64,000 nt of DNA, from contig CAIMWE010000222.1 of NCBI GenBank assembly GCA_903845115.1, positions 31,220 to 95,219 of the forward strand, in the 5' to 3' direction. The notes below the pieces were generated by a model. That model ran no database searches. It saw only the letters and a program-made list of their open reading frames with translations, and had not been told where the DNA came from. The stretch is from an uncultured Acidobacteriota bacterium. GTDB taxonomy: Bacteria; Acidobacteriota; Thermoanaerobaculia; UBA5066. The translations under genes and the position numbers were made by a program. Positions within the stretch are counted from its first letter, which is position 1; each line of letters opens with the position of its first letter. Shown here piece after piece: positions 57,335 to 64,000 of this stretch.

Positions 57335-57634
57335 CTAGTCGTCGTCGAAGATCCCGCGCGGCTTGGCCGAGGGGTCCTTCCTCGCCTTCTCCAGAGCCTC
57401 CTGGAAGGTCTTCTCGAGGATCTCCTTCTTGTGCTTCTCCCGCTCGACGGTGGCCGCGAACAGGTCCTCGGCGCGTTCCTTCCGGCGCACGACCTCCTGG
57501 GCCGCCTCCTCCAGCGACCCGACCTTCCGTTTCGGGGCCGCGGCCTCGTGGCGAAGGATGGCGCCGGTATCGGGGTCGACGACGAGGACCGCTTCGCACT
57601 CGGGGCAGTGGATGTTGAGGGGAGCGCTCATCAT
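57335..57634 (-). CDS. Small zinc-ribbon / coiled-coil protein
   Basis: 99 residues. The N-terminus CPECEAVLVVDPDTGAILRH is half of a zinc ribbon (one CxxC pair only), followed by a highly charged helix (RRKERAEDLFAATVEREKHK) and an acidic end (IFDDD). Such proteins are often dimeric. It diverges from the YraN gene. No function can be assigned. Confidence 0.6.
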   Translation of the reverse strand: MMSAPLNIHCPECEAVLVVDPDTGAILRHEAAAPKRKVGSLEEAAQEVVRRKERAEDLFAATVEREKHKKEILEKTFQEALEKARKDPSAKPRGIFDDD

Positions 57635-57655
57635 TCCATTATGCTCGTGGGGCCA

Positions 57656-58120
57656 ATGGCCGAAGACACTCCGGACTGGAAGAAGCGGCTGAAGGGGCTG
57701 GGCCTCTCGCGCAAGCGGAATCCGGCACCGGCGCGCCCGGCAGGGCCGGCGGGATCCCGCTCGACGGTGGCGGTTGGTCTCGAGGGGGAGGACGAGGCGG
57801 CCCGATACCTAGAGCGCCACGGCGTCGAGATCCTGGCCAGGAACGTCCGGGAGCAGGGGAGCGAGCTGGACATCGTGGGGCTCCACGAGGGGACCCTGGT
57901 CTTCGTCGAGGTGAAGCGGCGCCGGTCGGACAGGTTCGGCGCGCCCGCGGAGGCGGTGACGGAGACGAAGCGAAAGAGGATCGTCAGCGGAGCCGTCCGG
58001 TGGCTGGCCCGGAACCGGTCCGACGAACGGCGGGAGATTCGGTTCGACGTCGTCACTCTCAAGGACGACACCCGGTCGATCGAGTGGGTCCCCGGGGCGT
58101 TCGACGCGACGGACCGATGA
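57656..58120 (+). CDS. YraN-family (UPF0102) nuclease-like protein
   Basis: 154 residues from ATG 57656; ATG 57641 in frame is an alternative. The core has GLEGEDEAARYLERHGVEIL, QGSELDIVGLHEGTLVFVEV and KRR, the family pattern G-x2-E-x2-A, (G)E-x-D-I-V and VEVK of a Holliday-junction-resolvase-like PD-(D/E)XK fold. The usual G before E-x-D is Ser here. The N-terminal 45 residues are an extra basic, Pro/Ala-rich extension. Role in the cell unknown. Confidence 0.85.
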   Translation: MAEDTPDWKKRLKGLGLSRKRNPAPARPAGPAGSRSTVAVGLEGEDEAARYLERHGVEILARNVREQGSELDIVGLHEGTLVFVEVKRRRSDRFGAPAEAVTETKRKRIVSGAVRWLARNRSDERREIRFDVVTLKDDTRSIEWVPGAFDATDR

Positions 58121-58157
58121 CGTCGGACGGACAGCGGAACCGGTGGAGAAGCCAGGT

Positions 58158-61100
58158 ATGGAGGATGGAACCGAAGTGATCAGCTCGAAGAAGAACGCCC
58201 GCCCCGTGGTCCCCGGGGGGATCCGGTCGGCGGCCGCCCTCCTCGCCGTCTCCGCGGCGCTCCTCGCCTCGCCCATGCGGGCCGGCCTCCGGTTCGAGGC
58301 GACGACGAGCCCGAACGGCGCCGACGTCCGGTGCCTGGCGGCCGATTCGTCGCGGATCTTCGCGGGGACGTACCGCGGCGTCTGGAAGCTCGAGCAGCTG
58401 ACCTGGACGCAGGCCGGTCTCACCGACCGGATCGTCGGCTCGATCGCGATCGCCGGAGGCGCCGTCTACGCCGCGACGGGCGACGCGGTCTGGCTGTGGG
58501 GCGGAGGCGCCACGTGGACGGCCGAGACCCTGCCCGGAACCGACACGTTCCGGACGGTCCTGGTCACCGACGGATCGACCGTCTGGGCCGCGGGCCGGAC
58601 GGTCGCAAAGAAGAGCGGCGGCGCCTGGTCGGCCTTGCCGGCGATCTCCGGCATCGCGGTCTCTGGAACGCTCGCCGGCCCCGACCTCGTCCTCGGTCTC
58701 TCGAGCGGAGGAGCCCTCCGCCTGACCGGAGGAGCCTGGTCGGCGATGTCCGCCGGGCTGGGCGCGAGCGAGCCGGTGCAGGCCCTCTTCTGGGACGGAG
58801 CCGTCCTTTGGGCCGGGACCTCCCGTGGCGTCTACAGCTGGGGTGGGGCTGCGTGGGTGGCGGACCAGGCCCTGGGCGTCCACGACGTCCGGGCGATCCG
58901 CTCCGCGTCGGGGGCGGTCTGGGTGGCGAGCGCCGATGCCGGCGTCTTCCGGAAGGCGGGCGCGGCGTGGGCTTCCGCGAACGGGAGCTTCTTGACCCTC
59001 TTCGCCAGGGCCTTCGCGTCCGACGGAGTCTTGCTCTATCTCGGGACCGGTGGCGGGCCGGTCTATTCCTGGAACGGCTCGACGTGGGGCGAGACACCGG
59101 CCCTCGACGGGTCGACCGTCTCGGAGATCGCCTCGAAAGGAGTCGAGACCGTTCTCGGTCTCGGAGTCCTGGCCGCGACGCGAGGCGCCGGAGTTGCCGG
59201 GTTCCTGCTCGGCCAGGTCCCTTCGCCGTGCGGCAATGTCCTCTCCTCGTCCGCTGCGCCCGACGGCTCCGCCGACTCCTTCCTGGTGGCGACCAGCTGC
59301 GGCATCTTCACCGGCGGCGAGGGAGGCTGGGCGGCGATGAACTCTGGACTTCCTTCGGGCGTCGTGCCGGGGGCGCTCGCGAAGACGGCCTTCGGGACGT
59401 TCGCCGGCACGCTGGACGCGGGGCTCTACAGGTACTCGAGCGGTGGGTGGACCCCCGACTCGACGCCCGGGCTCCCCTCGAACGCCTCGGCGAGCGTCCT
59501 CCGCTCCCAGGGGGCGGGCCTGTATCTCGCCGGCAGCTCGGGGCTCTTCGCCCGGACGTCCGGGACGGTCTGGACGGAGATCCACGACGGGCTTCCCTCC
59601 GCGGGAGCCTCGGTCACCTCCCTCGCCGTGCCGGGACCGGTCTTCGCCGGTCTCTCCGCCGGCGGCGTCTACCGGCGAGACGGAAGCTCCTTCCATCTCG
59701 ACGCCGCCGGGATCAGCACCTCCCCGGTCTTCTCCCTCGACGCCGGCGGAACGCCCGGGTCGGCGTCGTACGGCCCCGGGGTACAGCTCCTCGCGGCGGC
59801 GGGGACAGGCGGCGTCATGGTCAAGCGCGGAGGCGGCTGGACCCGGGAGGGGACCGGCCTTCCGGTCGGCGTCGACGCCCGCGTGGTGCGGACCGCCGTG
59901 ACCGGCGGCGGGTCGTCTCCGCTCGTCAACTGGGTGCGGGCGGGCACCTCCGGAAGCGGCGCCTACCTCGCCCGGACCGACGCGCAGGTCCGGACCGTGC
60001 CGGTCGTGCTCGACGTCATCGGGGCCACCGGAGCGAGGTTCCAGACCGAGCTGACGATGGCCGCTCCGGGGGGCCGGGTCCAGCTGACCTACACGCCGGC
60101 GCCCGGATTCGGGAGGCCCGGCGACGGCGGGACCGCCACGGTCGCGCTGCCAGCCGGAGAGCTGCGAGCGGCCGATGCTCTCGGCTTCCTCCGGAGCGCG
60201 GGGATCCCGATCGGAGCGGCCGACGCGTCGAATCCGGTGGCCGGGACCCTGGCGATCCAGCCTGTCTCCGCGCAGGGCGCGCCGCTCCCGGCGGATGCGG
60301 CCTACGCGGTGGCCAGGACCTACACGGGGACTCCGGCGTCCGGGAGTTACGGCCTTTTCTACGACGCGCCGTCCGACGTCGAGGCGGCCGAGGAGAAGGC
60401 GACGATCTACGCTCTTCGGAGCGTGACCGGCCTCTTCCGGTCGAACCTGGCCGTCGTCCACGTTCCTGCACCCGGCCGGCCGGGGGGATCGATCGACCTG
60501 TCGGTCCAGGTCTACGGGGCGAGCGGAGCAGCCGCGGGGGCTCCGCTGCAGAAGACGCTCGCCGCCGGGGAGTGGTACCAGTGGAGCAACGTCCTCGCCC
60601 TGGCGGGGCTCCCGGACGGTTCGTACGGGTACGCCGTCGTCACCCGGACAGCCGGGACCGATCCGTTCGTCGCCTACGGAGTCGTGAACGACATGGCGAC
60701 GTCGGACGGCTCCTACCTGCCGGCGTACCGCCCGGGTGGGGCGGCCGCGGCGAGGAGGCTGGTGGTGCCGGTGGTCCTCGACGTCCTCGGGGCGGCGAAC
60801 TCCCACTACACGACGGAGGTGACGATCGCGAACGACGGGTCGATCGGCACCCCGGTCGACCTCGTCTACCAGCCCGCACCGGGCTTCGGGTCGGCGACGG
60901 GCGTTCCGGTGGTGACGGTGACCCTGGCGGCTCACGAGCAGAAGACGATCCCCGACGTGATCGCGTACCTCCGGGCGAAGGGGATGAACATCCCCGACCC
61001 GGCGACGGGAGGGCCCCAGGCAGGGACGCTCTCGGTCCACTTCCGGTACCTCGACGCGCTCGACTTCCCCCAGACGGTCGCCCTCGCCCGGACGTCGACC

Positions 61101-61526
61101 CCGAACCCGGACGCGTCCGCCGGGGGCTCGTTCGGGCTCTTCTATCCGGCCGTGGCGAGGGGAGGAGGGGCGAGGACGTCGGCCCGGGTCCCGGCGCTCT
61201 CGCAGACGGCCGCCGTCCGGTCCAACCTCGCCGTCGTCCACACGGGCGGCGGCTCGGAGCTGCCGATCGGTCTCGCGGTCCAGCTCTTCGACGCCGCGAC
61301 CGGCACGGCCGCGGGCTCCGTGCTGACGGTGACGCTCCAGCCGGGAGACTGGTACCAGTGGTCGAAGGTGCTGGAGCTCTCCGGCGCCCTCGCGACGACG
61401 ACGGCGGCCTACGCCGTCGTCACCCGCGTGACGGGCGACGACACCTTCTTCGCGTATGGCGTCCTGAACGACAACGTGACGTCGGACGGGAGCTTCGTGG
61501 CCGGAATCCCGGCGGAGACCTACTGA
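58158..61526 (+). CDS. Large exported beta-propeller protein with two C-terminal repeat domains
   Basis: 1122 residues from ATG 58158 (GGAG 9 nt before); GTG at 58143 is also in frame. A signal-like segment is at about 30-50 (SAAALLAVSAALLASPMRAG). Residues 55-600 repeat units of the form I(F/Y)AGT-x-x-GV(W/Y)-x-W-x-G-x-x-W, as in two-component-regulator-type or photosystem-like propellers. Residues 614-1122 are two copies of a domain of about 250 residues, each starting VVLDV(I/L)GA and ending with YAVVTR...FAYGV(V/L)ND. Likely secreted or surface-exposed; no catalytic motif. Confidence 0.72.
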   Translation: MEDGTEVISSKKNARPVVPGGIRSAAALLAVSAALLASPMRAGLRFEATTSPNGADVRCLAADSSRIFAGTYRGVWKLEQLTWTQAGLTDRIVGSIAIAGGAVYAATGDAVWLWGGGATWTAETLPGTDTFRTVLVTDGSTVWAAGRTVAKKSGGAWSALPAISGIAVSGTLAGPDLVLGLSSGGALRLTGGAWSAMSAGLGASEPVQALFWDGAVLWAGTSRGVYSWGGAAWVADQALGVHDVRAIRSASGAVWVASADAGVFRKAGAAWASANGSFLTLFARAFASDGVLLYLGTGGGPVYSWNGSTWGETPALDGSTVSEIASKGVETVLGLGVLAATRGAGVAGFLLGQVPSPCGNVLSSSAAPDGSADSFLVATSCGIFTGGEGGWAAMNSGLPSGVVPGALAKTAFGTFAGTLDAGLYRYSSGGWTPDSTPGLPSNASASVLRSQGAGLYLAGSSGLFARTSGTVWTEIHDGLPSAGASVTSLAVPGPVFAGLSAGGVYRRDGSSFHLDAAGISTSPVFSLDAGGTPGSASYGPGVQLLAAAGTGGVMVKRGGGWTREGTGLPVGVDARVVRTAVTGGGSSPLVNWVRAGTSGSGAYLARTDAQVRTVPVVLDVIGATGARFQTELTMAAPGGRVQLTYTPAPGFGRPGDGGTATVALPAGELRAADALGFLRSAGIPIGAADASNPVAGTLAIQPVSAQGAPLPADAAYAVARTYTGTPASGSYGLFYDAPSDVEAAEEKATIYALRSVTGLFRSNLAVVHVPAPGRPGGSIDLSVQVYGASGAAAGAPLQKTLAAGEWYQWSNVLALAGLPDGSYGYAVVTRTAGTDPFVAYGVVNDMATSDGSYLPAYRPGGAAAARRLVVPVVLDVLGAANSHYTTEVTIANDGSIGTPVDLVYQPAPGFGSATGVPVVTVTLAAHEQKTIPDVIAYLRAKGMNIPDPATGGPQAGTLSVHFRYLDALDFPQTVALARTSTPNPDASAGGSFGLFYPAVARGGGARTSARVPALSQTAAVRSNLAVVHTGGGSELPIGLAVQLFDAATGTAAGSVLTVTLQPGDWYQWSKVLELSGALATTTAAYAVVTRVTGDDTFFAYGVLNDNVTSDGSFVAGIPAETY

Positions 61527-61547
61527 CGGGAAGGGGTGGACGGCCCG

Positions 61548-62726
61548 TCAGAAAGACTCGCTCGCCCCTCCTCCGCCCGAGTCCCCGCCGCCTCCCTCGA
61601 AGCGGCTCCCGGCCCCCGCCGGCCGGGCAGTCGCCTCGGGCGAGAGCGTGGCGGCCGCGGCGACGACGCCGAGCGCGCGCTGACGCACCTCGTCGTCGAA
61701 GAGCGGCTCGGCGGTGAAGCCGTGACGTTCCCGGCTGGGCGAGGAGCGCAGCCACCGCTCGACGGCAACCGACCCGGCGACCAGCGCCACCCCGGCTCCG
61801 GCCAGGACGAGCCAGGCCGGGGCGAGGTGGACGTAGGCGCGGAGGGTCGCGAGGGAGAGGGCCGTCATCAGGATGCCGGTCCCGAGGACGGTTCGGCGGC
61901 GGGAACGGATTCCCCAGGCGAGGACGGCCGCGGGAACCAGCGCGGTGAGGACCGCCGAGGCGGCGCGCCACGCGGGCGGGACGGGTTCCGCCGGGTGCCG
62001 TCCGAAGAGGTTCTCGACGAGCCGGAGATCGACCGAGAAGCGGTTCGTCAGGACGTAGATCCAGGCGAGCGAGACGAGGAGGACCGCGTGGGCGGACTCT
62101 CGCCGGGCCCGCGGGAGGCCGACCCTGTCCAGGAACGGGATGCAGCAGCCCGCGAGGACGAGGCCGAGCAGGGAGAGGAGGAGCCGCGAGGAGGTCGGTC
62201 CCGAGAGGCAGAGGAACGAAGAGAAAGCCGACGCGCCGGCCAGGAGCGGCCAGCCCCAGCGCCAGGAGGCGGCCGCGAACGCGACCGCCCCGGCACCGAA
62301 GACGACCCTCTCGAACGAGCCGGACAGGCGGGGCTCGGTCAGGGCGACCACCCCGCAGACGAAGAACACCGTGGCCCAGAACGCGGCGGCCGACGCGGCC
62401 CCCGACTCGCCGAGCGCCTCGGACGCGAGGAGGGCCTCCGCGGCCGTCGCGAGGGAGAGGGCGCCGAAGAGGAACAGGCCCCCGACGGCCGCCGTCTCGT
62501 GGATCCTGACGAGCAGGGCGAACGTCCCGAGCACGGCCCAGGCCGCGACGGACGAGACGAGGAAGACCACCGCGGTCAGGACCGGACCGAACTCCCGCCG
62601 GAACTGAGGGAAGAAGTCCAGGATCGCCCGGAGCGTGGCCTCGTCGACGACGCCGGCGCGCCGCCATCCGGCGGCGGCGCCCCGGACCGCGCGGATCCGG
62701 TCGGCCTCCAGGCGCGCCGGGTTCAC
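61548..62726 (-). CDS. Polytopic membrane protein, DUF4401-like, with Gly-rich tail
   Basis: 392 residues from a GTG overlapping the stop of the upstream gene (GTGA). About ten hydrophobic helices lie between residues 50 and 330, followed by a soluble tail ending FEGGGGDSGGGGASESF. Its coupling to a DUF2157-like gene is the reason for suggesting DUF4401, since the two often occur together. Function unknown. Confidence 0.6.
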   Translation of the reverse strand: MNPARLEADRIRAVRGAAAGWRRAGVVDEATLRAILDFFPQFRREFGPVLTAVVFLVSSVAAWAVLGTFALLVRIHETAAVGGLFLFGALSLATAAEALLASEALGESGAASAAAFWATVFFVCGVVALTEPRLSGSFERVVFGAGAVAFAAASWRWGWPLLAGASAFSSFLCLSGPTSSRLLLSLLGLVLAGCCIPFLDRVGLPRARRESAHAVLLVSLAWIYVLTNRFSVDLRLVENLFGRHPAEPVPPAWRAASAVLTALVPAAVLAWGIRSRRRTVLGTGILMTALSLATLRAYVHLAPAWLVLAGAGVALVAGSVAVERWLRSSPSRERHGFTAEPLFDDEVRQRALGVVAAAATLSPEATARPAGAGSRFEGGGGDSGGGGASESF

Positions 62727-63688
62727 GCTTCCTCCCGGAGCCGGCGATGGGCGGCGACGAGGAGGGCGACCAGGGCGAGGCTCGTGACCGCCACGACGAG
62801 CAGGGCCCCCGCCCCGCGAAAGGCCTCGAAGAGGAGGCGGAGGGTCCCGAGATAGACGGCGATCACTCCCTGCGAGAACCAGAGCGTCCGGCGCCCACGC
62901 CAGCCGGCGGCGATGATCGCGCCGCCGACGACGGCCAGCGCGGCCTCCCAGGCCGGCCACTCCCGGCCCCTCGTCCCGATCGCGCCCGAGAGCAGGCCCC
63001 CGAGAAGGAGGAGGAGGCCGAGGTTCGACCAGACGGGCTCGAAGTGGGCCTTCCAGCGGACCCGCGTACAGACCCAGGCCGCGAGGAGGAAGAGGGCGCC
63101 GCACGCGATCGAGTTCCAGCGGACGGCGTCGTCCGGAGTGCCGAAGACCGTCCTCAGGGTGAGCCTCGCGTCGACGCCCCGCCAGGCCGCGAACGAGGTG
63201 AGGGCGAGCGAGAGGACCGGCCGGGAATCGAACCGGAACGCCGCCGCCAGGGTGATGGCCGTGACGACGGCCAGGTGGTGTCGCCAGCCGGGACCGAGGG
63301 CGTGGAACTGCAGCTCGACCCAGGCGAGGAAGGTCCCGAAGAGGAGGACGCCGAGCAGGAGGATCGAGTCGGTTGCGAGGCCCGGGGAGGGGACCTCGGC
63401 GCGGGAGAACGGCTCCGAGCGGCGCGCGACCCACGCCACGCAGAGGACCGAGGCCGCGAGGATCGCGGCCGCGACGGCGGTCGGCCCGATCCGTTCGAAC
63501 TGCTCCTTCACCAGGAGCCCGGTCCCCCCGAGGATCATCAGGACGCCGGCGGTGAGGAGCGCGCGGAGCTCGAGGCGGATGGACACCAGCTCCCGGCGCG
63601 CGACCCGGGTGACGAACGCCGCCTGTCCCGGACCGAGAAGGCCCCGGTTCTCCAGGCGCCCGACGGCGCTGATCACCTCGTGGTCCAC
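62723..63688 (-). CDS. DUF2157-like membrane protein
   Basis: 321 residues. The soluble N-terminus (HEVISAVGRLENRGLLGPGQ) is followed by about nine hydrophobic helices, with ILGGTGLLVKEQFERIGPTA in the first pair, the arrangement of DUF2157 proteins. It is the first gene of a two-gene operon with the next membrane protein. Function unknown. Confidence 0.65.
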   Translation of the reverse strand: MDHEVISAVGRLENRGLLGPGQAAFVTRVARRELVSIRLELRALLTAGVLMILGGTGLLVKEQFERIGPTAVAAAILAASVLCVAWVARRSEPFSRAEVPSPGLATDSILLLGVLLFGTFLAWVELQFHALGPGWRHHLAVVTAITLAAAFRFDSRPVLSLALTSFAAWRGVDARLTLRTVFGTPDDAVRWNSIACGALFLLAAWVCTRVRWKAHFEPVWSNLGLLLLLGGLLSGAIGTRGREWPAWEAALAVVGGAIIAAGWRGRRTLWFSQGVIAVYLGTLRLLFEAFRGAGALLVVAVTSLALVALLVAAHRRLREEA

Positions 63689-63767
63689 GTTGCGACGTCG
63701 TCCTGTGGGAGGATCCTACCAGCGGGACCGGGGGTTCCCAGACCCGGGGAGCGGTCTGCCAGCGGTC

Positions 63768-63796
63768 TTGACTTCGGACCCGGTTTCTCCTAGATT
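63768..63796 (+). promoter_or_regulatory. Sigma-70-type promoter of the tRNA gene
   Basis: TTGACT and TAGATT separated by exactly 17 bases; the predicted start near 63803 is about 11 bases before the tRNA. Confidence 0.75.
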
Positions 63797-63813
63797 CCCC
63801 CCTCCCCGGCGAT

Positions 63814-63888
<75 letters not shown>

Positions 63889-63904
63889 ATATAAGTAGAC
63901 CGAG

Positions 63905-63923
63905 AGCCCGGCGACGCCGGGCT
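63905..63923 (+). terminator. Intrinsic terminator of the tRNA gene
   Basis: AGCCCGGC-GAC-GCCGGGCT gives an 8-bp perfect stem with a 3-base loop, followed by TT. It lies 16 bases after the tRNA. Nothing further is recognisable from 63926 to the window end. Confidence 0.75.
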
Positions 63924-64000
63924 TTCGCATTCGAGGGAACTCGCGACGCGGGGGCACGGGGGCAGAGGGAGCGAAGCGAGCGGAGCCCCCGAACATGGCA

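Noticed and set aside
58059..61241. Very long open frame on the minus strand opposite the propeller gene (also 1200-2843 minus, 30201-31529 minus, 44161-47046 minus)
   Set aside because: These frames are Arg/Pro/Gly-rich, lack domains and signal peptides and mirror real genes; they are side effects of very high GC at third codon positions.

Overview
This 64 kb window is a very GC-rich, gene-dense bacterial chromosome segment. Genes are packed with 1-14 nt overlaps (ATGA, GTGA, TGATG) and GTG or TTG starts are frequent. Signal peptides, a lipoprotein, barrel-like secreted proteins and many periplasmic c-type cytochromes point to a Gram-negative with a respiratory lifestyle. The mix (EtfAB plus a membrane Etf:quinone oxidoreductase, an ImuA/ImuB pair, sensors with long HAMP arrays, beta-propeller and Ig-like surface proteins) suggests a phylum such as Acidobacteriota. 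That is an inference from content; no rRNA is present to prove it.

Left part (1-12 kb): the 3' end of a sulfatase-like hydrolase coupled to an exported protein with about 12 D-x-x-G-x-D-x-Y repeats, a barrel-like secreted protein, a prolyl oligopeptidase, an AbrB/PIN toxin-antitoxin pair with a palindromic operator, and an NCS2 nucleobase permease behind a double-Cache lipoprotein.

The most notable block is 20.15-9.27 kb on the minus strand: a respiratory operon encoding a tetraheme cytochrome made of four tandem monoheme domains, a pentaheme cytochrome, a Tat-exported molybdopterin-oxidoreductase-like subunit, a four-cluster ferredoxin subunit, an NrfD membrane subunit, a second four-domain cytochrome and a c554-like tetraheme cytochrome (17 CXXCH sites in all). 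It is followed by a histidine kinase and an NtrC-type sigma-54 activator. A near-consensus sigma-54 promoter (CTGGCAC-N5-GTGCT form) lies about 60 bp before the first cytochrome gene, so the operon probably encodes its own regulator. The core resembles Qrc and alternative complex III but matches neither.

Middle part (20-36 kb): a three-gene purine/hydantoin-type catabolic operon (fused 2Fe-2S/molybdenum hydroxylase, cyclic amidohydrolase, SsnA-like deaminase), an HExxH propeller protein, a polytopic membrane protein, an M3-like metallopeptidase, an FKBP prolyl isomerase and small hypotheticals. The stretch 36-42 kb is accessory and scarred. A multi-HAMP histidine kinase is interrupted inside its ATPase domain by an in-frame transposase fragment. 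A 24-bp inverted repeat lies at 35974 and 40742 with a third copy at 48322. A Uma2 gene has a nearby partial copy carrying an in-frame internal deletion. There is also a PIN-domain gene and a coiled-coil gene built on four 33-bp repeats.

Right part (42-64 kb): a signalling cassette of an NMT1-like binding protein, a hybrid kinase split by a frameshift, and a GGDEF response regulator; ImuB/ImuA translesion genes; etfBA and, 2 kb on, the matching membrane Etf:quinone oxidoreductase; an exported Ig-like protein; a YraN nuclease; a large propeller protein; a DUF2157-type membrane pair; and a tRNA-Gly(GCC) with a clear promoter and terminator.
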